Of a stretch of DNA of 64,000 bases, positions 36,694 to 46,933 are shown piece by piece. The notes beneath the pieces were generated by a model that was given only the letters and a program-made list of their open reading frames with translations, did no database searches and had not been told where the DNA came from. The first letter of the stretch is position 1. Every line of letters starts with the position of its first letter. The stretch comes from Bacillota bacterium (GTDB lineage Bacteria; Bacillota; DTU030; DUMP01): the NCBI GenBank assembly GCA_030154105.1, contig JASKKP010000002.1, positions 1 through 64,000 of the forward strand. The letters are read 5' to 3'. A program made the position numbers and the translations under genes.

Positions 36694-37806
36694 ATGCGCG
36701 TTCTTTTTACGGGCGGCGGTACCGGGGGGCACATCTACCCGGCCCTGGCGGTGGCTCAGCATTTGCGACGCGAAGACCCGTCCGTGAAACTGCTTTTTGT
36801 CGGCACTGAGCGCGGTTTGGAACACGAACTGGTACCCAAAGAAGGCTTTGACCTCGAAACCATCAGCTCGGCCGGGCTGAAGCGGCGGCTCACGCCGGCC
36901 AATCTCCGCATGCTGCTTCAAAACCTCTACGGCTTTGCCCAAGCACTCAGGATTATCTGCCGCTTCCGGCCGGAAGTGGTGGTGGGCACGGGTGGCTATG
37001 TTACGGTGCCTGTGGTCTTGGCTGCTGCTTTTTACCGTATTCCCGTTTTGCTCCACGAGCAAAATGCCCTTCCGGGGCTGGCCAACCGCTGGCTCAGCCG
37101 GTTTGCGCGGCGGGTGGCCGTTTCTTACGAGGATTCCGCCCGCTTTTTCCCCAAGCTCAAAGTCTTCGTAAGCGGCAATCCCGTGCGCGAGGCGGTGTGG
37201 CAGCGCGGGCGAGAAGAGGGGCGGAAGAATCTGGATATTGATCCAGCTGCCCGGCTGGTGCTGGTTTTTGGCGGCAGTCGCGGCGCCCGGCCGCTTACCG
37301 AGGCAGCTGTGGCGGCCGCCCCGGCACTTCTTACCCAACCTGGAAATATGCTGCTTATAGTGACGGGTAACGCTGATTTTGCTAAAATTGAGGAGAAAGT
37401 GTGCCGGGCGGGTATACCTGCCCCAGGGAAGGGGAAAATGTTACTGAGGCCGTATTTATATAATATGGAAGATGCCCTGGCGGCAGCCGACTTGGTAGTA
37501 ACCAGGGCCGGTGCCACTACCATCGCCGAGATCACGGCGCGCGGCATCCCCGCCATCCTGGTGCCTTCACCTTACGTCACCGCCAATCATCAGGAATACA
37601 ATGCGCGGGTTTTAGTGGACCGGGGCGCAGCGATAATGATCCGGGAAAAGGACCTGAGCGGCAGGCGGCTGGCGCAGGCCGTGCAGGACCTCTTGGCCTG
37701 CCCGGAGAAACGCGCCCGCATGGCCGAACGCGCCAGAGCCTTGGGGAGGCGCGAAGCAGCTGAAACTATTGCCGCGGAAATCAAGTGCCTGGCCGGTCGC
37801 CAGTAA
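36694..37806 (+). CDS. murG: MurG GlcNAc transferase
   Basis: FTGGGTGGHIYPALAVAQ, TRAGATTIAEI. Confidence 0.97.
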   Translation: MRVLFTGGGTGGHIYPALAVAQHLRREDPSVKLLFVGTERGLEHELVPKEGFDLETISSAGLKRRLTPANLRMLLQNLYGFAQALRIICRFRPEVVVGTGGYVTVPVVLAAAFYRIPVLLHEQNALPGLANRWLSRFARRVAVSYEDSARFFPKLKVFVSGNPVREAVWQRGREEGRKNLDIDPAARLVLVFGGSRGARPLTEAAVAAAPALLTQPGNMLLIVTGNADFAKIEEKVCRAGIPAPGKGKMLLRPYLYNMEDALAAADLVVTRAGATTIAEITARGIPAILVPSPYVTANHQEYNARVLVDRGAAIMIREKDLSGRRLAQAVQDLLACPEKRARMAERARALGRREAAETIAAEIKCLAGRQ

Positions 37807-37904
37807 CACCTAAGCCGCTACATGCATAGAGTACAATGCAAAGCGCCACCGAAAAGTTACCCTACCGCGCGGGTAAAGACAGAGCTTGGAAGGAGAGAAC
37901 CTGC

Positions 37905-39299
37905 ATGTCGACAACAAAACGCACTATTCATTTTATCGGCATCGGCGGTGCCGGTATGAGTGCTATTGCCAAAGTACTACTTCAGGCAGGAAACATAATA
38001 ACCGGTTCCGACCTCAAACGTTCCGAAACGACCGCGCGGCTAGCGGAGATGGGAGCTACGATTTATATCGGTCACCGAGTGAAGAATCTCGGCCGCCCGG
38101 ATGTAGTGGTAGTTTCTTCGGCTATTCCGGCAAACAACGTGGAACTTGTGGCGGCCCGGGAAGCAGGCATCCCCGTCGTCCAGCGCGGGGAGATGCTCGC
38201 CCAGCTCATGGAGGGCCGTAAGGGTATAGCCGTAGCCGGAGCCCACGGAAAAACCACCACCACCTCTATGATATCCCTGGCGCTGGAGCGGGGAGGATTG
38301 GACCCTACGGTGCTTATTGGCGGCGAACTCAACGACATCGGGGGGAACGCCAAGCTCGGCGGCGGCGAATACCTGGTGGCCGAGGCCGATGAAAGCGACG
38401 GCAGCTTTCTAAGACTTAGACCGCGTATCGCCGTGGTCACCAACGTGGAAGATGATCATTTAGATTACTACGGTACCCCCGAGAAGATTGTCGAAGCTTT
38501 TTCTACCTTTGTCAACCAAGTGCCGGAGGACGGGTTGGCGGTCCTCTGTGCCGATAATGCCAATGCCGCCCATATTGCCAGTACCTGCCGGCGGCGTGTG
38601 GTGACGTACGGCCTGGAAAATGCGGCTGACTATGAGGCGCGGAGCATCAGCCACCATGCCCTGAAGAGCAGCTTTGAGGTTTGGGAGCGGGGCGTGTGTC
38701 TCGGCACTTTTAGCCTGAGCGTTCCGGGAAAACACAACATCCTTAACGCCCTGGCCACGGTTGCGGTGGCCCGGGAAGTAGGGATAGACCTCGGCGTGGT
38801 CCGACGTGCCCTGGCCGAGTTCCACGGTGTGCATCGCCGCTTCGAACTTGTGGGTAAGGTCGGCGGCATCTATGTGGTGGATGATTATGGCCATCACCCG
38901 ACGGAGATTAAGGCCACCTTAAGCGCGGCCAAACTGGGCCATTTTAACCGCATTATCTGCGTCTTTCAGCCGCACCGCTACACCAGGACCAAGTTCCTGC
39001 ACCGGGAGTTCGGCACGGCCTTCGGCCAGGCCGACGAACTCATTATCACCGACATCTATCCTGCGGGGGAAGCACCCATCGCGGGCGTGAGCTCCAAGCT
39101 CATCGTGGACGCGGTGGCGGCACAAGATGGACCATACCCGGTCTACATTCCTGAGCTGAAAGATGTTGTTCCCTATCTTCTCGGGCGGGTGCGCCCGGGC
39201 GACTTGGTGCTCACGGTGGGTGCCGGCAACGTGTGGACCATCGGTGTAGAGTTGGTGGCGGCTCTAGGGCAACAGGAAAAAAGCGTCGCTCAGGCCTGA
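37905..39299 (+). CDS. murC: UDP-MurNAc:L-Ala ligase
   Basis: IHFIGIGGAGMSAIAKVL, AGAHGKTTTTSM. Confidence 0.97.
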   Translation: MSTTKRTIHFIGIGGAGMSAIAKVLLQAGNIITGSDLKRSETTARLAEMGATIYIGHRVKNLGRPDVVVVSSAIPANNVELVAAREAGIPVVQRGEMLAQLMEGRKGIAVAGAHGKTTTTSMISLALERGGLDPTVLIGGELNDIGGNAKLGGGEYLVAEADESDGSFLRLRPRIAVVTNVEDDHLDYYGTPEKIVEAFSTFVNQVPEDGLAVLCADNANAAHIASTCRRRVVTYGLENAADYEARSISHHALKSSFEVWERGVCLGTFSLSVPGKHNILNALATVAVAREVGIDLGVVRRALAEFHGVHRRFELVGKVGGIYVVDDYGHHPTEIKATLSAAKLGHFNRIICVFQPHRYTRTKFLHREFGTAFGQADELIITDIYPAGEAPIAGVSSKLIVDAVAAQDGPYPVYIPELKDVVPYLLGRVRPGDLVLTVGAGNVWTIGVELVAALGQQEKSVAQA

Positions 39300-39339
39300 C
39301 GCTCGCTTGGCGGAGAGGAGAAACGGGGGTGTTTCCCGT

Positions 39340-40596
39340 ATGGACAGATTCATCATCACGGGCGGGACGCCGCTTAAAGGCACCGTCCGCATCGCCGGGG
39401 CAAAAAATGCTACCCTTCCGATCATGGCTGCGAGCCTCCTTTGCCCTGGTACCTGCCAAATCAACGAGGTACCAGATCTGCGCGATGTTCGGGTTATGTG
39501 TGAGATTCTTCAGCTTATGGGCGCTCAAGTCGAAAGAGGTAAGGGCTGCTGCAGGATTGATGCCCGGAACGTGGCGGCCTGCGAAGTCCCGGAAAACCTT
39601 ATGCGTGAGATGCGCTCTTCCATCTTCATCATGGGCGCCCTGCTCGGCCGCCTGGGCAAGGTGAAGGTCTCCTATCCTGGGGGCTGCGCCATAGGCCCGC
39701 GTCCCATCGACCTGCACCTTAAAGGACTGGCCGCCCTGGGGGCTAAGATCACCGAAAAGCACGGGTACGTGGTGGCAGAGGGCAAAGAATTGCGCGGCAG
39801 CGACGTACACCTGGACTTTCCCAGCGTGGGGGCCACAGAGAACATCATGATGGCTGCTGTGTGCGCCCGCGGGGTAACCTTTATCCGTAACGCAGCGAAG
39901 GAGCCGGAGGTGGTCGATTTACAGAATTTCCTAAATAAGATGGGCGCTAAGATCCGGGGCGCCGGGACGGATACGATAAAAATCGAAGGCGTCACTGACC
40001 TTTATCCGAGCAACCATTCCGTTATCCCGGACCGCATCGAGGCGGGCACCTTTATGGTGGCGGCGGCCATGACGCAAGGCGATGTCTACTTAGAAAACGT
40101 GATCGCCGAACACACCGAACCGGTCGCCGCCAAGCTGCGCGAGGCGGGGGCAGAGGTAGAAACGGTCGGGGAGGGCATCCACGTAACGGCGCGTCGGCTA
40201 CAGGCGGTGGACATTAAAACCCTGCCCTACCCAGGTTATCCTACCGACATGCAGCCCCAAACCATGGCCATGCTGAGCATTGCCGAAGGTACCAGTGTGG
40301 TCATTGAGAACATCTTCGTCAACCGGTTTAAGCACGTGGATGAACTCCGGCGCATGGGCGCCCAGATTAAAATCGAGGGGCGGGCAGCTGTCATCCACGG
40401 CGTTGAGCGCTTAAGCGGCGCCTGCGTTGAAGCCTCGGACCTTCGGGCGGGCGTAGCTTTGGTCCTGGCTGGGCTGGTGGCCGACGGGCAGACGGTGGTA
40501 GACCACGTATACCACATCGACCGAGGCTACGAGGGTCTGGAGGAAAAGCTTAAGAAACTCGGGGCCCAGATACGACGGGTACAAGAGGCACGGTGA
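39340..40596 (+). CDS. murA: UDP-GlcNAc 1-carboxyvinyltransferase
   Basis: RIAGAKNATLPIMAASLL. Confidence 0.97.
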   Translation: MDRFIITGGTPLKGTVRIAGAKNATLPIMAASLLCPGTCQINEVPDLRDVRVMCEILQLMGAQVERGKGCCRIDARNVAACEVPENLMREMRSSIFIMGALLGRLGKVKVSYPGGCAIGPRPIDLHLKGLAALGAKITEKHGYVVAEGKELRGSDVHLDFPSVGATENIMMAAVCARGVTFIRNAAKEPEVVDLQNFLNKMGAKIRGAGTDTIKIEGVTDLYPSNHSVIPDRIEAGTFMVAAAMTQGDVYLENVIAEHTEPVAAKLREAGAEVETVGEGIHVTARRLQAVDIKTLPYPGYPTDMQPQTMAMLSIAEGTSVVIENIFVNRFKHVDELRRMGAQIKIEGRAAVIHGVERLSGACVEASDLRAGVALVLAGLVADGQTVVDHVYHIDRGYEGLEEKLKKLGAQIRRVQEAR

Positions 40597-40600
40597 GACG

Positions 40601-41320
40601 ATGCTTTCGCGGCGGGCGTTTCGAATTCTTCTCCTAGCCTTCGTGCTTCTCATGGGAGCTGCTGCAGGCCTTATGCGCTCCCCTTACTTTGCCGTAAGAA
40701 GCGTAGAGGTTGTCGGGACGCGGCAGGTGAAGAGCGAGGAGATCCAGGCCTTAACCGGTATCAAGCCAGGGGTCAACATAATCAGCCTGCGGGCCGACGA
40801 GGTGGCGCGAGCGGTGGCGGGCCATCCATGGATCAAAAGCATTCAGCTCATCCGTCACCTGCCCGGTCGGGTGGTGCTCAAAGTGGAGGAGCGCCGCCCC
40901 CTATTTCTCGTGCCCTACCGCACTTCCTTCTTAGAGGTGGCCGGCGACGGCGTGATCCTGGCCGTCCGGCCCGATCTTACCGGACAAGCCCTTCCGCTGA
41001 TCACGGGCTTGAACATTGAGAGAGAAGTACGCCTGGGTCAGCGCCTGCCGGGGGAGGTAGTGCAGGACATCAGCCGTTGTCTACAGGGCCTGCCGGCTGA
41101 CTTTCTGGCTAAGGTGGCGGAGATCCACCGCGACGCCGCGGGAGAATTCACCCTTTATACCCTGAGCGGTCAGCAAATACTCCTGGGTCGACCTGTTGAC
41201 CTCGACCGTAAACTTGCGCTCGTTAACGGTACCTTGGCGGAGCTACGAGCCCAGGGGCAGGTGGCGGCCACCATTGATGTGCGAAACGGTACGGAAGCCG
41301 TTGTGCGGCTAAAACGGTAG
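40601..41320 (+). CDS. ftsQ: FtsQ/DivIB (POTRA) cell division protein
   Basis: POTRA-like RSVEVVGTRQVKSEEIQALTGIKPG. Confidence 0.9.
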   Translation: MLSRRAFRILLLAFVLLMGAAAGLMRSPYFAVRSVEVVGTRQVKSEEIQALTGIKPGVNIISLRADEVARAVAGHPWIKSIQLIRHLPGRVVLKVEERRPLFLVPYRTSFLEVAGDGVILAVRPDLTGQALPLITGLNIEREVRLGQRLPGEVVQDISRCLQGLPADFLAKVAEIHRDAAGEFTLYTLSGQQILLGRPVDLDRKLALVNGTLAELRAQGQVAATIDVRNGTEAVVRLKR

Positions 41321-41395
41321 AGATTGGCCCCAAACCCAACATGCCTTCGGACGCCGCCTGTGCTATAATGGGATGCTGAACGGGGGTGAACGACC

Positions 41396-42112
41396 ATGAA
41401 GCGCGGCGCGCAAATTTGGATTACTCTCATCTGTATTCTTCTCGGCGTAATCTTAACCGCCCAAATCCGCACGCAGGCTAGCCTAAGAAACGACATCCCA
41501 ACCAAGCGGATAGAAGAGATGGCGAGCCTGCTCAAGCAGGCGGAGTCTGAGCGAGACGCCCTGCGTACCCAAGTTAAGAAGCTTACAGCCCAACTTGATG
41601 AGGTGATGAGCAAAGAAAACAGCGTCACGGCGGGCATGCAGGAGGAGCTTAAGCGGGCGCGGCTTATCGCCGGCCTCACACCGGTAGAGGGGCCTGGCCT
41701 GGTGGTAACGCTTAATGACAGTACCCGGGTTGCTCAGCCCGGACAGGACCCCAACCTCTTCCTCATTCACGACGAGGACCTGCTCAAGCTTGTCAACGAG
41801 CTTAAAGCGGCGGGTGCGGAAGCCATTACGGTTAACGGCCAGCGTATCGTGGCGCTGAGCGAAATCCGCTGCGCCGGTCCGACTATTTCCGTAAACAACA
41901 CGCGGATCGCACCGCCCTATGTGGTTGAAGCCATAGGCGACCCGGACAGTTTAGAAACAGCCATCAAAATGCGGGGAGGAATTCTGGAGACGGTTCAGTT
42001 CTGGGGCATTCAGGTCCAAATCGAAAAGAAAGATAAGCTGACCCTGCCTGCGTACGTCGGCGGCGAAAAATTCCGCTTTGCCCGTCCGGTAGAGAAGGAG
42101 GCACAGCCGTGA
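41396..42112 (+). CDS. DUF881 family protein
   Basis: GPGLVVTLNDS...LLKLVNELKAAGAEAITVNGQRI. Confidence 0.93.
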   Translation: MKRGAQIWITLICILLGVILTAQIRTQASLRNDIPTKRIEEMASLLKQAESERDALRTQVKKLTAQLDEVMSKENSVTAGMQEELKRARLIAGLTPVEGPGLVVTLNDSTRVAQPGQDPNLFLIHDEDLLKLVNELKAAGAEAITVNGQRIVALSEIRCAGPTISVNNTRIAPPYVVEAIGDPDSLETAIKMRGGILETVQFWGIQVQIEKKDKLTLPAYVGGEKFRFARPVEKEAQP

Positions 42113-42471
42113 TGTGGCTGCCTGTACTCGGTTTAATGGTTGGTGTGGCCATCGGCCTTATCTTTCCTTTCACCTTCCCGGTCGCGTACACGCGCTATGT
42201 GGCGGTGGCCATCCTGGCGGCGCTGGACTCCGTCTTCGGCGGTTTACGTGGCAGCATTGAGGAACAGTTTGACCCCGTGCTCTTCGTTACCGGCTTTTTC
42301 AGCAACGCCCTTCTAGCTGCCGGCCTCACTTACCTAGGGGACCGGTTGGGGGTAGAGATCTACTACGCCGCCCTATTTGCCTTCGGCGTGCGCATTTTCC
42401 AGAACCTAGCGGTGATGCGCCGCCATCTTGTGGACCACTTCCGGCGCCGGGCGGGGGCCAACCTGCGCTGA
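42109..42471 (+). CDS. sbp: Small basic family protein (DUF1290)
   Basis: ARYVAVAILAALDSVFGGLRG...FVTGFFSNALLA. Confidence 0.93.
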   Translation: MMWLPVLGLMVGVAIGLIFPFTFPVAYTRYVAVAILAALDSVFGGLRGSIEEQFDPVLFVTGFFSNALLAAGLTYLGDRLGVEIYYAALFAFGVRIFQNLAVMRRHLVDHFRRRAGANLR

Positions 42472-42543
42472 GACTCGGCTCCTCGCCAATCGGATCGGAG
42501 GCGGCGGGGCCTGAGACGATTTTCCAGCCTGAGGAGGGAAATT

Positions 42544-43782
42544 GTGCGGGGACGAATAATGTGGTGGGGGCTTCTTTTAGCGACGGGCGTGTTTGTCCTG
42601 GCTTACTTGTATTTTACGCTTCTGCCGGGGCCGGTGGAGCCGGCGGCGCGCCAATACTTCACTACCGCGGAAATTGCGGCGGGGCGCAAGTACGCGCAGG
42701 CAAACCGGTTGATTTTCTTGGCGAGCTTTGCCGCCGAGGTGGGCGTCGTCGCCTGGCTAGTTTTCGGTCCGGCGGCTGCGCGGCTCGGGCACGGGGCCAT
42801 GAGGTTGGCCCAGGGGCGGCCGGTGGTGGCCGCGTTTCTTTTCTTCTTGGCCCTTTGGGCGCTGCTTAGGGCGGTAAACCTGCCCTTTAGCCTTTACAGC
42901 AGTTACTACTTGGAGCATCGGTGGGGGTTTTCCACCGAGAGCCTGGCCAGCTGGTGGGCCGACTACTTTAAAGGAGCGGTTTTGGACTTGGTGCTAAGCG
43001 GGGCCGGAGTGCTGCTCTTTTTCTGGACCACGGGGCGCTGGCCACAAACCTGGTGGCTCTACGCTGGGACCTTTCTGGCCGTCTGGTTGGTGGTTGCCAA
43101 CTATCTCTGGCCGGTCCTGGTGGCGCCGCTCTTCAACCGCTTCACTCCGGCCACAGATCCGGAGATAGTGGCCATGGTGAAGCGCCTGGCGGAGCGGGCG
43201 GACCTTTCCGTGGACAAAGTGCTGGTGATGGACGCCAGCCGGCGCACCACTAAAGCCAACGCCTACTTCGCCGGCTTGGGCCGGACTAAACGGATCGTGC
43301 TTTACGATACCCTCCTCAGGGACTACCCCCGCGATGAAGTGGAAGCGGTTGTGGCGCACGAGATGGCCCATTGGAAGCTGGGGCATATCCGGCAGGGAAC
43401 GATTTACGGCATCCTCGCCAACTTTGCCCTCTGGCTGCTCCTTTTTCTCTTCCTGCGCTTTTCCCTGGACCTCCCGCGCCGCGGCCCCTACCCGCCGGAG
43501 GTCTGGGCGCTGGTGGTGCTCTTTTTCCTCGTCGCTTCTTTCCTCGGTAATCCCGTCGCGAGCGGCATTTCACGGCGCATGGAGGCTGCAGCCGATTCTT
43601 ACGCGGTAAAGCTTACCAGCGATCCGGCGGCCGCCGTGCGCTTGCAGGTGGACCTGGCGCGCCGTGATCTGGCCGACGTCTCTCCGCCGCCTTTCATCGA
43701 GTGGTTTTCCTACACCCATCCGAGTACCCTGCGCCGGATAGAAGCCATCCGCGCCGTGCCGTTAAAGGAAAGCCGGCCCTGA
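42544..43782 (+). CDS. M48 family (Ste24-like) metallopeptidase
   Basis: HEMAHWKLGH zinc-binding motif; multi-TM. Confidence 0.92.
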   Translation: MRGRIMWWGLLLATGVFVLAYLYFTLLPGPVEPAARQYFTTAEIAAGRKYAQANRLIFLASFAAEVGVVAWLVFGPAAARLGHGAMRLAQGRPVVAAFLFFLALWALLRAVNLPFSLYSSYYLEHRWGFSTESLASWWADYFKGAVLDLVLSGAGVLLFFWTTGRWPQTWWLYAGTFLAVWLVVANYLWPVLVAPLFNRFTPATDPEIVAMVKRLAERADLSVDKVLVMDASRRTTKANAYFAGLGRTKRIVLYDTLLRDYPRDEVEAVVAHEMAHWKLGHIRQGTIYGILANFALWLLLFLFLRFSLDLPRRGPYPPEVWALVVLFFLVASFLGNPVASGISRRMEAAADSYAVKLTSDPAAAVRLQVDLARRDLADVSPPPFIEWFSYTHPSTLRRIEAIRAVPLKESRP

Positions 43783-43914
43783 TTTTTCCCGGCACAGCAA
43801 ACGTACGTACCCGGTACCCTCACGAAACAAGTGCCAGGTCGTCGCGCCGCTTCAATCCCGACGAGAAGCGCCTAAATGAACGGCTCTTGGCGATAAGGAG
43901 AGGAGGAAGGACAA

Positions 43915-45069
43915 GTGCTTTACTTTGACAATGCGGCCACGTCGCACCCCAAGCCAGAAGTTACCTGGAAGGCCATGGAACACTACCTTAAGCATGTGGG
44001 GTGCAATCCGGGGCGAGGTGGCTACGCCGGCAGCATCGAGGCCGGGAAGATTATCTTCGCGGCCCGAGAGCGGCTCAAGACTTTGTTCAATGCTCCGTCG
44101 GAAAAACAGGTGATCTTTACGCCCAATGTTACCTACGCCCTGAATTTTGCCATCAAGGGACTTCTGTCTCCCGGAGACCACGTGATTTTAAGCAGCATGG
44201 AGCACAATTCTGTGGTGAGGCCTCTCCGGTTTATGGAAAAACACTGCGGCGTGGAGCTTTCTATCGTCCCCTGCGACCGCACCGGAAGGTTGAGCCCGGA
44301 TGACGTCCGCCGGGTGCTGAGGAAAAACACCAAAATGGTTGTGCTCACCCATGCCTCCAATGTGACGGGAACAATCCTACCCGTTGAGGAAATAGCTGCT
44401 GCTGTCCGGGAGACGGAGGCCTTTTTTGTCCTCGATACGGCCCAGACGGCCGGCGTGCTCAGCATCGACTTTCAGGCGCTCGGTCTCGATTTCCTCGCTT
44501 TTACCGGGCACAAGGCGCTCTACGGCCCGCCCGGGACGGGAGGCTTTGTCGTCAGCGAGCGCGCTGCCGAGGGCTTGATCCCCTTGGTACAGGGAGGAAC
44601 GGGCAGCAAATCCGATCAGGAGGAACAGCCGGACTTCCTCCCGGATAAATTTGAAGCCGGCACGGTCAATACCGTAGGCATTGCCGGGCTCGGGGCCGGG
44701 GTCCAGTTTGTCCTTGACACCGGGCTTGCGAAAATCAGGGAGCACGAAAGAAATCTAACCGAGCTTTTTTTGACCGGCATCAAGGAGATTCCCGGCGTGC
44801 GGGTGTACGGCCCGGAGCAGATGGACGAAAGGGTGGCCACGGTGTCTCTAACCCTAAACGGTGCGGATTTAGGGGAGGTGGCTGCGCGCTTAGAGGCCGA
44901 GTACGGGATTATGGTCCGCTCTGGCCTGCACTGCTCGCCGCTAGCCCATAAAACGATCGGCACCTTCCCGACCGGTACCCTGCGTTTCAGCTTCGGCTAC
45001 TTCAACACGGAAGAAGAAGTACAAACGGCGGTAAAGGCCTTGCATACATTGGCAAGACAATACTGCTAA
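43915..45069 (+). CDS. Cysteine desulfurase family class V aminotransferase
   Basis: YFDNAATSHPKP, FTGHKALYGPPGTGG, RSGLHCSPLAH. Confidence 0.93.
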   Translation: MLYFDNAATSHPKPEVTWKAMEHYLKHVGCNPGRGGYAGSIEAGKIIFAARERLKTLFNAPSEKQVIFTPNVTYALNFAIKGLLSPGDHVILSSMEHNSVVRPLRFMEKHCGVELSIVPCDRTGRLSPDDVRRVLRKNTKMVVLTHASNVTGTILPVEEIAAAVRETEAFFVLDTAQTAGVLSIDFQALGLDFLAFTGHKALYGPPGTGGFVVSERAAEGLIPLVQGGTGSKSDQEEQPDFLPDKFEAGTVNTVGIAGLGAGVQFVLDTGLAKIREHERNLTELFLTGIKEIPGVRVYGPEQMDERVATVSLTLNGADLGEVAARLEAEYGIMVRSGLHCSPLAHKTIGTFPTGTLRFSFGYFNTEEEVQTAVKALHTLARQYC

Positions 45070-45099
45070 GCGGCCGGCAGCGCGCGGCTGCTGCCGGGT

Positions 45100-45592
45100 C
45101 TCCAAAAAGAACCGGCTCCCCAGCGAGGAGGGGAGCCGGTGTCCGGCAAGGGTGCCAGCGGTGCCGGCGAAGTCGAGGCGGTGGATGAGTTCCACGGGCT
45201 GGCCGCCGGCGAGCGGTTGGTAGTACAGGCAACCGACGGTACCGCGCAGGAGGCGCAGAATGATCAGGCTCCGGCCGTCGGGCGACGCGGTCGGATAGTA
45301 GTCGGCCGTCACCACCGGCGGCGAGGAGGCGCTCTCCGTCACGGAGTGGACCTGCCCGGTGTCGTCCTGCTGCCAGAGGCGCTGCCCGGGCACCAAGAAG
45401 CTGTTTTCCTGCGGCTCCCAGGAGGCATTCTCCGGCCCGCGGCAAAAGAGCAGCCCAGCTCCAGGGGTGGGCAGCCGCACGGGCTGGCTGTCCACCTGGC
45501 CGTCTTGGCCGGCGTTGGGGACGGTGCCGGTCGTCACGTCGAAGATGTGCAGGCGTTTGCCCGCGCTGGCTAAGCGGTACCGCCGGTCAAGC
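45100..45592 (-). pseudogene. Fragment of a beta-propeller (TolB/WD40-like) protein
   Basis: ...KRLHIFDVTTGTVPNAG...TADYYPTASPDGRSLIILRLLRGTVGCLYYQPLAGGQPVELIHRLDF; no upstream start, runs into the csd end. Confidence 0.45.
45108..45142 (-). terminator. Hairpin at convergent gene ends
   Basis: ACCGGCTCCC...GGGAGCCGGT, minus-strand run TTCTTTTT. Confidence 0.6.
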
Positions 45593-46654
45593 TAGGGCCG
45601 TGGCCAGGGCTTTCAGGAAGACGGCGTTCTCCTCCGCGCTTCCGGTGCTGACGCGCAGGCAGCTCTTAAGCAGGGGTTCCCGGCTGACGTCGAGGATCAG
45701 GATACCGGCGGCGAAGAGGCGACGCCATACCTCGGTCGGGGGTTTGGGCACCGAGAAGAGAATAAAGTTGGTGTGGGTGGGAAAGGGGCGGACGCCCGGC
45801 AGGGCGGCGAGCCCCGCCCAGAGCTTATCCCTTTCGGCGAGGAGCGCCGCCACCTGCGGCCGGAAAAGGTGGGCATTTTCCACCGCTACCCGGGCCACGC
45901 TCTGGGTAAACGTGTTCACGTTGAAGGGCAGGCGTACCCTGTCCAGGGCAGCCACCACCTCCGGCGAGGCAATCAGGTATCCTAAGCGGAGGCCGGCTAG
46001 CCCGAAGGCCTTGGAGAGCGTCCGCAGCACGGCCAAGCGCGGATGCCGGGCCACTTCTTTGGCCAGGGTAACGCCGGCATATTCATAGTACGCTTCGTCC
46101 ACCACGAGGAAGGACTCCGTCTCGGTAAGGACCTTCAGGAGGTCTTCCGGCGAAATCAGGTTGCCGGTAGGGTTGTTAGGGTTTACGATGAAGACGATAC
46201 TGGGTTTTTCGGCGGCAAGACGAAGGACGCGGTCGATGTCCAAGGCAAAAGGACGGGCGCCCTCGTCAGGAGCCAGGGGGACCTCAACGAGCTCTGCCCC
46301 GCTTAAAACGGCCTCGCGCCGGAAGGTGACAAAGGTGGGGCGGGGGATGATTACGCGTCGGCCGTTGCCGCCGAAGGCGGTGAGAAGCAGGTGGATGATT
46401 TCATCCGACCCATTGCCGCAGAAAACCATCTCGGGCGGGACCCCGGCATAGGCGGCCAGGGCCGCCCGGAGGGCTGTGGCGCTGCTGTCCCCGTACCGGG
46501 CGAAGTCGAGCCGTGCGGCAATCTCGCAGGCCGCCCGGCGTACCGGCTCGGGCAGCGGGAACGGGTTTTCATTCATATCGAGCTTTACCTTGGCCCCGCT
46601 GGGAAATGGCTGATAGGGCGGGAGGGCGGCCGCCTCTTGGCGTAGAAAGTCCAA
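45587..46654 (-). CDS. hisC: Histidinol-phosphate aminotransferase
   Basis: KLDMNENPFPLP, NPNNPTGN, SKAFGLAGLRLGY. Confidence 0.95.
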   Translation of the reverse strand: MDFLRQEAAALPPYQPFPSGAKVKLDMNENPFPLPEPVRRAACEIAARLDFARYGDSSATALRAALAAYAGVPPEMVFCGNGSDEIIHLLLTAFGGNGRRVIIPRPTFVTFRREAVLSGAELVEVPLAPDEGARPFALDIDRVLRLAAEKPSIVFIVNPNNPTGNLISPEDLLKVLTETESFLVVDEAYYEYAGVTLAKEVARHPRLAVLRTLSKAFGLAGLRLGYLIASPEVVAALDRVRLPFNVNTFTQSVARVAVENAHLFRPQVAALLAERDKLWAGLAALPGVRPFPTHTNFILFSVPKPPTEVWRRLFAAGILILDVSREPLLKSCLRVSTGSAEENAVFLKALATALA

Positions 46655-46734
46655 AGCTTAGACTCCTCTCTATTGATTTTAGGTGGGCGCGGCTTTTACC
46701 CGGCGCCCCGTAAGCCGAAGTAAAGTATGTGACT

Positions 46735-46748
46735 ACTTTCGCGAAAGT
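46735..46748. repeat. Perfect 14-bp palindrome ACTTTCGCGAAAGT
   Basis: Directly read in the divergent hisC/ftsZ intergenic region. Confidence 0.85.
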
Positions 46749-46803
46749 GGCGCGAATTCCTCCCCCAATAGTCCCCAAGCGACGCAAATCGGCAATAGCT
46801 TAC

Positions 46804-46818
46804 GCCCCAAATTGGGGC
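46804..46818. repeat. Palindrome GCCCCAA-A-TTGGGGC
   Basis: Directly read upstream of ftsZ. Confidence 0.85.
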
Positions 46819-46854
46819 TGGAATAAACGGGAAACGAAAATTATTCCAGGAAAA

Positions 46855-46881
46855 AAAGGGAATTTCTTCTGTGCGTTGAAT
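46855..46881 (+). promoter_or_regulatory. Sigma-H-like promoter upstream of ftsZ (one -35 mismatch)
   Basis: AAAGGGAATTT ... GTTGAAT, offset 21 nt. Confidence 0.4.
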
Positions 46882-46933
46882 GTTATTAGGCGAGAATAGT
46901 GAGCAGGCTAGAAGCTGAGGAGGGCGCCAGTTT

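Noticed and set aside
36220-37338. 372-aa minus-strand ORF opposite ftsW/murG
   Set aside because: Antisense to well-conserved genes, no recognisable motifs
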